Positions 25,015 through 32,639 of a DNA stretch of 64,000 nucleotides are shown here, piece by piece. This DNA comes from Dehalococcoidia bacterium (lineage in GTDB: Bacteria; Chloroflexota; Dehalococcoidia; Bin125). The translations under genes and the position numbers were made by a program. The stretch lies in assembly GCA_022825265.1 (NCBI GenBank), contig JAJDXE010000010.1:372001-436000 (forward strand). The letters are read 5' to 3'. The first letter of the stretch is position 1, and the number at the start of each line of letters is the position of its first letter. The notes beneath the pieces are model-generated. The model had not been told where the DNA came from. It saw only the letters and a program-made list of their open reading frames with translations, and searched no databases.

Positions 25015-25345
25015 GTCGAAGAAGTACCTGCGCGACATCCTCGACGCCGCGTTGCTGGTCAGGCAATTCACCCACGGCAAGACGCTGGCCAGCTATGAGT
25101 CGGACATCCTCGTCCGTTCAGCCGTCGAACGTCAGCTCACGATCCTCTGCGAAGCGATGACGCAGCTCGTCTCCAGCGACGGGTCGATCGCCGAGCAGAT
25201 CTCCGACCACGAATCGATCATCGGGATGCGCATCGTGCTAGTCCACCGTTATGGCGACCTCGACCATCGCCGCGTATGGAGCACAATCACGCTCAGCCTG
25301 CCAGTGCTCATCCAGGAGGTCAGTTCGCTCCTGGAACAATGCTGA
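25004..25345 (+). CDS. hepT: HepT-type HEPN ribonuclease toxin (DUF86)
   Basis: A 113-residue all-helical HEPN-domain protein of the DUF86/HepT family. The RNase motif RxxxxHxY is intact at Arg76, His81 and Tyr83 (RIVLVHRY); in characterised systems this Tyr is the residue AMPylated by MntA. The ATG lies 11 bases inside the end of mntA, the usual coupling for this module. The toxin is expected to cleave RNA when not modified. The antitoxin-first gene order is one of the known arrangements. Confidence 0.9.
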   Translation: MPPRSKKYLRDILDAALLVRQFTHGKTLASYESDILVRSAVERQLTILCEAMTQLVSSDGSIAEQISDHESIIGMRIVLVHRYGDLDHRRVWSTITLSLPVLIQEVSSLLEQC

Positions 25346-25388
25346 TGCCGGACGTAGTCCGATAGCTACATCAGCCCGCCCTCTCTTC

Positions 25389-25580
25389 CTTCCGATGCCC
25401 CGTGCTTGCCTGCCCCGCACTTGATGCGGGGACAAGGGGCCCAGACCACCCAACTCCGCCAAGGCCACCACCGCCCGCCTCACCTCAGACGCCGGAACCC
25501 AGCCCTCCCAATTTTCTCCCCCGCTCCGCGGGGGAGATGTCACGAAGTGACAGAGGGGGTCCCGCCGACGCTGGCCCCGC
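25389..25580. repeat. palindromic repeat, copy B (right flank of the toxin-antitoxin pair)
   Basis: The second copy of the element at 24424-24590, with the identical core at 25503-25562, in the 365-bp gap after hepT. It differs mainly by an extra hairpin, CCCCGCA-CTTGA-TGCGGGG (25413-25431), between the shared outer and inner parts. No gene is seen in the gap. Confidence 0.8.
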
Positions 25581-25710
25581 AAGACCAGACCTCGCCAAAC
25601 AGCACCCATCCCTTCCCCCCTCCGCAAACCCCAATGCACCCAAACTCCCCCGATCAGAACATATGTACCTACACTCGATCCCCAAACCAACCGCGACAGG
25701 AGAACCAACC

Positions 25711-26088
25711 ATGACCGTCCCCCACGCCAACCCGCCCCTGCCCTTCACCAAAGACGCCATCGTCAACCAGCTCCGCCACCAGGCCACCAACGGACCCGTC
25801 TACGTCCAGCACAGCGCGACCAAGGCGCTCGCCCACCTCAAGGGCCTCTACGCCGAAGCCCGATACGAGGCCCGGCTCGCCTACGACGCCGCCCGCGACG
25901 CTCTCAGCGACGCGGCCCAGGAGGTGACCGAGAAGATCAGCCCCGGTTACCAGCGCATCGCCGACATTCAGAACGGCTCACCGCTCACCGAAGAAGAAAT
26001 CGCCCTCGCCGAGAGCTACTTCAAGACGACCACCGACGAACAGGAAGACGAGGAAGGCTCCAACCATGACGAAGACGAACCACCCTAG
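25711..26088 (+). CDS. hypothetical small acidic protein
   Basis: A 125-residue protein that I do not recognise. The ATG at 25711 follows an AGGAGA ribosome-binding sequence at proper spacing, which supports translation. The middle (residues 35-80) looks like a continuous helix rich in Ala, Arg and Glu (AEARYEARLAYDAARDALSD), then a Pro/Thr/Glu stretch and a strongly acidic tail (DEQEDEEGSNHDEDEPP). There is no signal peptide, membrane segment or Cys. It stands alone between repeat copy B and purC. Confidence 0.6.
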   Translation: MTVPHANPPLPFTKDAIVNQLRHQATNGPVYVQHSATKALAHLKGLYAEARYEARLAYDAARDALSDAAQEVTEKISPGYQRIADIQNGSPLTEEEIALAESYFKTTTDEQEDEEGSNHDEDEPP

Positions 26089-26358
26089 TACCCGCCGTAG
26101 ACCAGCGCCGCAATCGCCGCGCCGAGCGCCGGTCGTTTTTTTCCACCGACCGCCAGCGACACCCTTACCGCTCGCTCCTGAGCGCCCCATGCCCCGCGCC
26201 GGACCACCATCCCGACGTGGACCGTCTAGCCCTGCCCGCCATCGACGCCGCCTTACCCTTCCGTCCTCCGTCTGCGGAGCGAGTTGAGAGCAAACTGCCA
26301 TTCACATCGGCCGTTCGTTCCGTCAACTTGACCTAAGATCGCCCAAGAGGAGTTTGCG

Positions 26359-27270
26359 ATGAGTGTGATGATGGAATCCGACCTGGACCTGCCGAAGATC
26401 TCGGGCAAGGTTCGGGACATATACGACCTGGGCGACCGGCTGCTGCTGGTGGCGACCGACCGGGTGTCGGCGTTTGATGTGGTGTTGCCGAACGGGATTC
26501 CGGACAAGGGCTGCGTGCTGACGCAGATGTCGGCGTTCTGGTTCGAGGCGACCGAGTCGGTGGTGCCCAACCACATGATCCGGGTGATCGACTCGACCGA
26601 TAATCCGGATATCCCGGTGGCGCTGGGTCCGGAGTACATCGGGCGGTCGATGCTGGTCAAGAAGTGCGAGCCGGTCAAGCTGGAGGCGATTGTTCGGGGC
26701 TACTTGGCCGGATCGGGCTGGGCCGAGTACCAGCGCGACGGGACGGTCTGCGGGATTCCACTGCCGGGCGGGTTGACGGAGTCGGAGCCGCTGCCGAATC
26801 CGATTTTCACGCCCTCGACGAAGGGCGAGGTGGGCGAGCACGACGAGAACATCACGTACGAGCAGGCGGTGGGGATCGTCGGCGAGGATGTGGCGAACAC
26901 GGTCAAGGTGCGCTCGATGGCGCTGTACACGTACGGGCTGTCGCGGGCGCAGGAGGCGGGCTTCTTCCTGGCGGACACGAAGTTCGAGTTCGGCGTGACG
27001 CAGAATCAGCAGGGCGAGGACGAGGTGATCCTGATCGACGAGGCGCTGACGCCGGACTCGTCGCGGTTCTGGGACGCGGAGATTTACAAGCCGGGGCAGT
27101 CGCAGCCGTCGTACGACAAGCAGCCGCTGCGCGACTGGCTGACCTCGACGGGCTGGGACAAGGAGCCTCCGGGTCCGTCGCTGCCGGATGAGGTGGTGGA
27201 GAACATCTGCAGCCGCTACCGGACCGCGTTCGAGCGGGTGACGGGGCAAGAGCTGATCAGGGCCGGCTGA
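26359..27270 (+). CDS. purC: phosphoribosylaminoimidazole-succinocarboxamide synthase
   Basis: A 303-residue SAICAR synthetase, which joins aspartate to CAIR in purine synthesis. GKVRDIYDLGDRLLLVATDRVSAFDVV is the conserved N-terminal nucleotide-binding part; VRGYLAGSGW, DTKFEFG and LIDEALTPDSSRFW follow in order. It is of the longer, eukaryote/proteobacterial-type length. A strong AAGAGGAG ribosome-binding site at 26345-26352 precedes the ATG. The 270 bp upstream hold no gene that I can support. Confidence 0.96.
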   Translation: MSVMMESDLDLPKISGKVRDIYDLGDRLLLVATDRVSAFDVVLPNGIPDKGCVLTQMSAFWFEATESVVPNHMIRVIDSTDNPDIPVALGPEYIGRSMLVKKCEPVKLEAIVRGYLAGSGWAEYQRDGTVCGIPLPGGLTESEPLPNPIFTPSTKGEVGEHDENITYEQAVGIVGEDVANTVKVRSMALYTYGLSRAQEAGFFLADTKFEFGVTQNQQGEDEVILIDEALTPDSSRFWDAEIYKPGQSQPSYDKQPLRDWLTSTGWDKEPPGPSLPDEVVENICSRYRTAFERVTGQELIRAG

Positions 27271-27289
27271 CCTCGATGCAGTACCAGCG

Positions 27290-27556
27290 ATGAGATACAA
27301 GGCGGAGATCCACGTCACGCTGAAGCGGACGGTGAACGATCCGCAGGGTCTGGCGATCCGCGGGGGTCTGCACTCGCTGGGCTACGAGGGCGTGGAGGCG
27401 GTGCGGGCGGGGAAGTACATCGAGGTCTGGCTGGAGGCGGAGTCGGCGGAGGAGGCTGAGCGGTTGGCGGACGAGATGTCGGATCGGTTGCTGGCGAATC
27501 CGGTGATTGAGGATTACGAGGTGGTGGTTGGGGAGGCCCCCTCCGTCACTTCGTGA
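27290..27556 (+). CDS. purS: phosphoribosylformylglycinamidine synthase subunit PurS
   Basis: An 88-residue PurS, the small structural subunit that links PurL and PurQ in the three-part FGAM synthase. The pattern ends ...NPVIEDYEVVV as in other PurS proteins, preceded by GGLHSLGYEGVEAVRAGKYIEVWLEAE. The last residues (PSVTS) and the stop codon come from a palindromic repeat (copy C), so the original C-terminus was probably altered. purQ and purL are not next to it in this window. Confidence 0.9.
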   Translation: MRYKAEIHVTLKRTVNDPQGLAIRGGLHSLGYEGVEAVRAGKYIEVWLEAESAEEAERLADEMSDRLLANPVIEDYEVVVGEAPSVTS

Positions 27557-27578
27557 CACCTCCCCCAGAGGGGGAGGT
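27537..27578. repeat. palindromic repeat, copy C, between purS and hisB
   Basis: Two adjacent hairpins, GTCAC-TTC-GTGAC (27545-27557) and ACCTCCCCC-AGA-GGGGGAGGT (27558-27578). It is the same two-hairpin design as copies A and B but in the opposite orientation, and it overlaps the last codons of purS. It lies between convergent genes and could end transcripts from both sides, although there is no T-run. Confidence 0.75.
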
Positions 27579-27582
27579 CTGC

Positions 27583-28176
27583 TCAGGTCAGGGTGCCTTT
27601 GGTGCTGGGGGCGCCGGATTCTTCGACGATTCGGGTGGCGTCGCGGAGGCAGCGGGCGAGGGCTTTGAAGGTGGCCTCGATGATGTGGTGTTCGTTGTCG
27701 CCGGCGAGTTGGCGGACGTGGAGGGCGCAGCGGGCTTCGTAGGCGATGGTCTCGAGGATGTGTTTGGCCATCGAGGAGGGGAGTTCGCCGATCATTGGGG
27801 CGGGGAAGTCGAGGTCGATCCGGGCGTAGGGCCGGCCGCTGAGGTCGAGGGCGACGTGGATCAGGGCTTCGTCGAGGGGGACGGTTCGGTCGGCGAAGCG
27901 GGCGATGCCGGCGCGGTCGCCGAGGGCGTCGTTGAGGGCTCGTCCGAGGGCGATGGCAACGTCTTCCGAGGTGTGGTGAGCGTCGACATGGAGGTCGCCG
28001 GCGGCCTGGACGGTGAGGTCGAAGGCTCCGTGCCGGGCAAGCTGGTGGAGCATGTGGTCGAGCATGCCGACGCCGGTCTCGACGGTGGCCTGTCCGGAGC
28101 CGTCGAGGTCGAGGGCGACCTGGATGGAGGTCTCGCCGGTGTCTCGGGTGACGGTTGCGGTGCGTGCAGTGCGCAT
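27583..28176 (-). CDS. hisB: imidazoleglycerol-phosphate dehydratase
   Basis: A 197-residue monofunctional HisB dehydratase for the seventh step of histidine synthesis. The metal-binding motifs are GVGMLDHMLHQLARHG, DLHVDAHHTSEDV and EHHIIEATFKA. There is no N-terminal histidinol-phosphatase domain. I took ATG 28176 because it gives the usual length and N-terminus (RTARTATVTRDTGET); the frame is open further upstream. It follows the PEP-mutase-like gene by 59 bp. Confidence 0.95.
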   Translation of the reverse strand: MRTARTATVTRDTGETSIQVALDLDGSGQATVETGVGMLDHMLHQLARHGAFDLTVQAAGDLHVDAHHTSEDVAIALGRALNDALGDRAGIARFADRTVPLDEALIHVALDLSGRPYARIDLDFPAPMIGELPSSMAKHILETIAYEARCALHVRQLAGDNEHHIIEATFKALARCLRDATRIVEESGAPSTKGTLT

Positions 28177-28235
28177 GTCTACACGTTGACCGACCGGGCG
28201 GGGTCTGTCCAATTCTGCGTTACAAACCAATGCGC

Positions 28236-29093
28236 TTAGGCGGGTCGCTCGGTGGTGCGTTCTTCGATGGCGTAGAGGTCTTGCATGCCGGCCATGTTTT
28301 GGACTTCGCGGTAGAGGGACATGAGTTCGTCGACTTCTCGTCCGGAGGTTCCGGTGGCGGCGATGCTGCGGTAGGCGTCGCGCATGGCTCCGAAGGCGGC
28401 GACCTGGCCGGTGAAGGGGTCGATGAGGACGTTGAAGCCGTGGCCGGCCAGCATTGGTTGGTTGAGGCGGTCGGCGGGGGCCATCAGCGAGAGCGGGCCG
28501 CCGAGGACGCGGCCGGCTTCGGCGATCTGCTCGGGATCGTTGGTGAAGAGCATGAGCACGTCGGCGCCGGCCTCGCGGTAGGCGGCGGCGCGTTCGAGGG
28601 CGCGCTCGAAGGACTCGTTGCGGACGGCTCCGGTGCGGGCGATGATGATGAAGTCGTCGTCGTGGCGGGCGGCGACGGCCTCGCCGACCTTGTCGACCAT
28701 CATCTCCAGCGGCACCAGGTGCTCGACGCCCTTGTGATGATGAGCCCGCTTGGGCGCGACCTGGTCTTCGATCTCGATGGCGGCTGCTCCGGCGGCCTCG
28801 ATCTCGCGGACGGCGCGCCAGGTGTGGAGGGGGTCGCCGAAGCCGACGCCGCCGTCGACGATCAGGGGAATGTCGGAGCGGGCGGTGATCTGTCGGGTGA
28901 GGTTGGCGACCTCGGTGATGGTGAGGAGGGCCTCGGAGACGGAGAGCTGGAAGCCGAAGCCGCCGCCGGAGAGGTAGGCGGCTTCGAAGCCCAGCGATTC
29001 GACGAGGCGGGCGGAGAGGGGGTCGATGGCGACGGGGGCGAGGATGGGTTGGCCGGAGCGGACGAGGTTGGCGAAGTGTTGTCGGTTGGTCAT
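28236..29093 (-). CDS. isocitrate lyase/PEP mutase superfamily protein
   Basis: A 285-residue alpha/beta-barrel enzyme. SGGGFGF (42-48), DGGVGFGDP (80-88) and EIEDQ (107-111) form the metal/pyruvate site of the superfamily. The loop that carries the catalytic Cys in isocitrate and methylisocitrate lyases (KKCGH or KRCGH) here reads KRAHHH (115-120), without Cys, so it is more likely a mutase, hydrolase or decarboxylase acting on PEP or an oxaloacetate-like substrate. ATG 29093 has a TATCGT element seven bases upstream, so it may be transcribed independently of the upstream metallopeptidase gene. Confidence 0.85.
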   Translation of the reverse strand: MTNRQHFANLVRSGQPILAPVAIDPLSARLVESLGFEAAYLSGGGFGFQLSVSEALLTITEVANLTRQITARSDIPLIVDGGVGFGDPLHTWRAVREIEAAGAAAIEIEDQVAPKRAHHHKGVEHLVPLEMMVDKVGEAVAARHDDDFIIIARTGAVRNESFERALERAAAYREAGADVLMLFTNDPEQIAEAGRVLGGPLSLMAPADRLNQPMLAGHGFNVLIDPFTGQVAAFGAMRDAYRSIAATGTSGREVDELMSLYREVQNMAGMQDLYAIEERTTERPA

Positions 29094-29100
29094 GGGCGCA

Positions 29101-29106
29101 ACGATA
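29101..29106 (-). promoter_or_regulatory. -10 element for the PEP-mutase-like gene and hisB, leaderless
   Basis: TATCGT on the minus strand, seven bases before the ATG at 29093, in the 19-bp gap after the metallopeptidase gene. Confidence 0.4.
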
Positions 29107-29112
29107 ACGACT

Positions 29113-30801
29113 TCAATCGCAGATGAACCCCACGGGTCTGCCAACAACGGTTGGTAGGCGGGTTCCACCGTCCGCTTGCACAAAGACATGCGAATCTTCG
29201 CGGGTCCTCCAGGTTCCACGCTCGCTCAGATATGCGAAACAGCCAGTATCGACCGAGTGAACCTTTACGCGAAAGGCCACCCCTTTATGAACTAACGCAC
29301 TATAATTACCGTCTGAGTCGACAGAAGTCGTTGTGCGGGGTATCGCGCGGGCAACCGGCTCTATCTCCACCGCTGCTTGCGAAGAGTCCATGCGACCTCC
29401 GAACTCGATTCGTCCAGTGACCTCAGCGAACTGCTCGTCCATCCACGTGCGATACTCGTCGGAGAAGTGATCGACAGTTCTACCAAACGTATGCTCGAAA
29501 GCCCTCTCCCAGGCCAGACGTGTTCTCTCCATCGTGGCCAACGATCGCCAGAAAATGAATACGGAATCATGGCCTTGAGAGGAAGTCAAGAGACGCAGTG
29601 CGATGGCTCCAATCGAATGAGGATGGTTGGCGGCTTGACGATCGCGTAACCCTATCTCACGGACCCGAGCCAGATCCCCTGGACCAGCGAACAGCGAAGA
29701 GGGCGCGATCTCGTTTACAAACTCAATGGCAGTACCCTCGGTCAACCAAGCAGGTACCGACCAGAAGTTAGCCGGCGCCAGATGAAACTGGAGCGCGTGG
29801 AAATACTCGTGAAGCAGTATTCCTCTTCCGGAACGTCGCGTGCCGGCGTAGCTCGACCCATCCAACTGAAACCAATTCTCTAAGGAGATTATGATCCGGG
29901 ACCGGTTCCAGGACTGAGGCACTCCCCCCGGAGGACGGAAGTAAGAAAAAAACGGCATGCCGTCGTCGATCACGTCGAAGAGGTCTGCACGTAGTCCGAC
30001 GACGATCTCAAGGTGGTCGGGATTCACTTCCGCACCAAAGCGCCGAGCAAAGTAAGTCAATACGAATCTCGTGTCTTCCACTACAAACTGTCGCGCTTGT
30101 TCGCGGACATCGCCTACGTATCGGATCACGGGAAGACTCCCGGTCGGCTGTATCCAGGTCAACGGCCGCCCGAGTGTGATGCCGAGTGCATCCCCAGGCC
30201 GCAACTTCCACATCGACGCAGCAGTAGCCAGAGAGCGCCAGCCGAGTCCGGTGACCCCAGGTGCAGAGACGCTCACTAGATCTCGAGTCCTTGCAGACCA
30301 AGAGATAATACGTTGGTGTCGTGAGTCCCACAGCCAGGCGTGACTCGGAGCCCCATCGATTGCCAACATGGCATGGCGAAACGGGACGCCGTCCGTGCCG
30401 GCCCACGCGACAACATGTTGCCCGGGCCCCAGCTGATGGTCCGCCGCATGCTCGCTCATGCGGCGTTCCCATTCAATCGGCCGCTCACTCACAAGGTGGA
30501 ACCAGTAGCCTCGGCCAATCTCCAGCAGACGACCCCTCCGCGCTTCTCCGCTCGCGCGGCGGTGCACGAACCAAGTCGACCCACTTGAACTGCTGCGAAT
30601 CGATTGCAACTCTGGAATCTGATCGAAGACGTGATCGGTCGGCGCGTCGGCCTCAACCCAGCCGATCAAATTGTCGCCGGGGTGAAGCGTAGTGGTGATC
30701 GTGGCATCCGACGCTGAAGCAGGACTTGATCGGGCCGCGAGTACCAACATGAGGGAGGCGATTGCGACAAGCGAACAGGAGAGTAGCAAGCGCGCGCGCA
30801 T
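29113..30801 (-). CDS. secreted gluzincin-type metallopeptidase with N-terminal tryptophan repeats
   Basis: A 562-residue protein. Residues 1-30 are a signal peptide (RARLLLSCSLVAIASLMLVLA). Residues 36-115 and 123-220 look like two repeats of a beta-rich unit with LxPGxxLIxW, an inner Trp and a closing LxW. A peptidase domain follows, with zinc motif HEYFH (331-335) and the third ligand probably Glu355 in WLTEGTA, as in the peptidase MA-like family. A GGAGGAG site overlapping the CoA-transferase stop precedes the ATG. The gene looks less GC-rich than its neighbours. Substrate unknown; likely exported. Confidence 0.75.
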   Translation of the reverse strand: MRARLLLSCSLVAIASLMLVLAARSSPASASDATITTTLHPGDNLIGWVEADAPTDHVFDQIPELQSIRSSSSGSTWFVHRRASGEARRGRLLEIGRGYWFHLVSERPIEWERRMSEHAADHQLGPGQHVVAWAGTDGVPFRHAMLAIDGAPSHAWLWDSRHQRIISWSARTRDLVSVSAPGVTGLGWRSLATAASMWKLRPGDALGITLGRPLTWIQPTGSLPVIRYVGDVREQARQFVVEDTRFVLTYFARRFGAEVNPDHLEIVVGLRADLFDVIDDGMPFFSYFRPPGGVPQSWNRSRIIISLENWFQLDGSSYAGTRRSGRGILLHEYFHALQFHLAPANFWSVPAWLTEGTAIEFVNEIAPSSLFAGPGDLARVREIGLRDRQAANHPHSIGAIALRLLTSSQGHDSVFIFWRSLATMERTRLAWERAFEHTFGRTVDHFSDEYRTWMDEQFAEVTGRIEFGGRMDSSQAAVEIEPVARAIPRTTTSVDSDGNYSALVHKGVAFRVKVHSVDTGCFAYLSERGTWRTREDSHVFVQADGGTRLPTVVGRPVGFICD

Positions 30802-30803
30802 CA

Positions 30804-32006
30804 CTACTCCTCCACCGACACAACTCCGGCTTTGGCCAGCCCGTCGATCTCTTCGGGGGAGCGGCCGATGAGTTGCAGGGCCTCGCGGGTGTGTTGGCCG
30901 ATGGCGGATGCGCCTCGCTTGAGGCGGATTGGGGTGCGGGAGAGGTGCACAGGGGAGCCGGAGACCTTGATGGTTTTCTGGGATTTGGCGACGGGGAGTT
31001 CGGCGATCATGCCTCGGGCGTGGATGTGGGGGTCGTTGATGATCTCGGGCAGGGTGTTCATCGGGGCGGCGATGCAGACGCCTTCGAGCTCGGCTTCCCA
31101 CTCGGCGGTGGTCCGCTTCTTGAAGGCTTCGTTGAGGATCGGCTCCAAGTCTGCGTGGTGGTCGGTGCGGTCGGGGTTGGTCTGGAAGCGTTGGTCGTGG
31201 AGGAGGTCGTCGCGGTCGATCTTGGCGCAGAAGAGTTGCCAGTCCTTGACGCCGGCGATCACCATCCAGCCGTCGAGTGTTGGGAAAGCCTGGAACGGGG
31301 TAACGAGCGGATGGCGGGTACCGATCGGGCCGGGGACTTCGTCGGTGTTGGCGGCGCGGACGACGGCGTTCTCGAGCAGGGCGACCTGGGCGTCGAGCAT
31401 GGCGACGTCGACGTGCTGTCCGAGGCCGGAGGACAGGCGCTCGTGCATCGCGGCGAGCACGCCAATGGCGGTGTACATGCCGCCGGCCATGTCGCCGATG
31501 CTGTAGCCGGGACGCGCGGGCGGTCCGCCGGGGTGTCCGGTGATGCTCATGACGCCGCCCATGCCCTGGACGATGACGTCGACGGCGGGTCGGTGTTGGT
31601 AGGGGCCGGTGTGTCCGAAGCCTGACGTAGAGGCGTAGATCAGTCGGGGGTTGACGGCCGAGAGGTCGTCGTAGCCGAGTCCGAGCCGGGCCATTGCGCC
31701 GGGTCGGAAGTTCTCGGTGAGGACATCGATGCCGCCGGACGCGGGATCGATCAGGTCCTTGATGATCTGGACGGCCTCGGGATGCTTGAGGTCGAGCGTG
31801 ACCGACTTCTTGCCTCGGTTGACGCTGAAGAAGTAGGTGGAGACGCCGTGGACGTAGGGTCCGGCGCCTCGGTGGCGCTCGTTGGTGTCGACGTGTTCGA
31901 CCTTGTAGACCTCTGCGCCGAGGTCGGTGAGGATCATCGAGCCGTAGGGTCCGGCGAGGGCCCAGGTGAAGTCGAGGATGCGGAGGCCGTCGAGCGGTCC
32001 GGGCAT
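30804..32006 (-). CDS. CaiB/BaiF family (class III) CoA-transferase
   Basis: A 400-residue class III CoA-transferase with ILDFTWALAGPYGSMILTDLGAEV at the N-terminus, NRGKKSVTLDLKHPE, and the catalytic Asp172 in YSIGDMAGG. GGPPARPG before the Asp and HTREAL at the end fit the family. Unlike the pair at 8272-10749, it stands as a single copy and should be a homodimer. It lies between a CMD-family gene (ten bases upstream) and the metallopeptidase gene (two bases downstream). The acyl group it transfers is unknown. Confidence 0.92.
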   Translation of the reverse strand: MPGPLDGLRILDFTWALAGPYGSMILTDLGAEVYKVEHVDTNERHRGAGPYVHGVSTYFFSVNRGKKSVTLDLKHPEAVQIIKDLIDPASGGIDVLTENFRPGAMARLGLGYDDLSAVNPRLIYASTSGFGHTGPYQHRPAVDVIVQGMGGVMSITGHPGGPPARPGYSIGDMAGGMYTAIGVLAAMHERLSSGLGQHVDVAMLDAQVALLENAVVRAANTDEVPGPIGTRHPLVTPFQAFPTLDGWMVIAGVKDWQLFCAKIDRDDLLHDQRFQTNPDRTDHHADLEPILNEAFKKRTTAEWEAELEGVCIAAPMNTLPEIINDPHIHARGMIAELPVAKSQKTIKVSGSPVHLSRTPIRLKRGASAIGQHTREALQLIGRSPEEIDGLAKAGVVSVEE

Positions 32007-32015
32007 GGCGTCCGC

Positions 32016-32576
32016 CTACTCAAGCTCGAGGCCGGGGGTGCCCGGCTCGAGCTGGACGCCGAGCGTGTTGAGCGCCATCGAGACGAGGTTGTACTGGCCG
32101 GCGGCGAAGACGACATCCATCAACTGCTTCGTGTCGTACTGCTCGGCCAGCTCGTTCCAGGTCTCGTCGGTGATGAAGGCGTCGGAGTGGAGTTCGTCGG
32201 CGGCTCGGAGGAGGGCAGCCTCGTGGGCGGTCCAGGCGTCGTGGTCGGGGCCTTGCTTGACCCGCTCGACTTCATCGAGGCTGAGCCCGGCCTGCTGGCC
32301 GATTCGTCGGTGCTGGCCGAACTCGTAGCCTGATTGGCAGTTCCAGCCCATGCGCAGGATGATCAGTTCGCGCTCGCGCTCGGGGAGGGAGGATTCTCCG
32401 AGCACGTGGCGGGCGAATCGACCCCAGGCGGAGGAGAGCTCGGGGTAGTGAGCGAGGGTGCGGGTGATGTTGAGGACGGGGCCGCCTCGGGCTTCGGCGC
32501 GTTCGAGCTGGGCTTTGGATTCGCCTTCGGCGGTTTCAATCGTCAGGGGTTGTAGTCGTGGTTGGGAGAGGCGCAT
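32016..32576 (-). CDS. carboxymuconolactone decarboxylase (CMD) family protein
   Basis: A 186-residue all-helical protein of the CMD/AhpD superfamily. The core ERELIILRMGWNCQSGYEFGQHRRIG carries one Cys and a His seven residues after it; the CxxC pair of AhpD peroxidases is absent. I prefer ATG 32576, which has an AGGAG site at good spacing; an ATG 15 bases upstream would lie before that site. The family includes lactone decarboxylases and proteins without known activity. It is ten bases before the CoA-transferase gene, so a shared catabolic step is possible. Confidence 0.82.
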   Translation of the reverse strand: MRLSQPRLQPLTIETAEGESKAQLERAEARGGPVLNITRTLAHYPELSSAWGRFARHVLGESSLPERERELIILRMGWNCQSGYEFGQHRRIGQQAGLSLDEVERVKQGPDHDAWTAHEAALLRAADELHSDAFITDETWNELAEQYDTKQLMDVVFAAGQYNLVSMALNTLGVQLEPGTPGLELE

Positions 32577-32639
32577 TGCATACTCCTGCATCGATGTTCA
32601 GGTCAGTGGAAAGCGTGGGCAGGATAGAGCGAGTGCAGG

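Noticed and set aside
24703..25345. Abortive-infection or kinase role for the MNT/HEPN pair instead of toxin-antitoxin
   Set aside because: Gene order, overlap and both diagnostic motifs match MntA/HepT closely, so no other role is needed.
26129..26153. CGGTCG/CGACCG hairpin with a T-run
   Set aside because: The T-run lies in the loop rather than after the stem, so it is not a proper rho-independent terminator.
28177..28230. N-terminal extension of HisB to 28230
   Set aside because: The extra residues have no similarity to HisB, and ATG 28176 gives the usual length.
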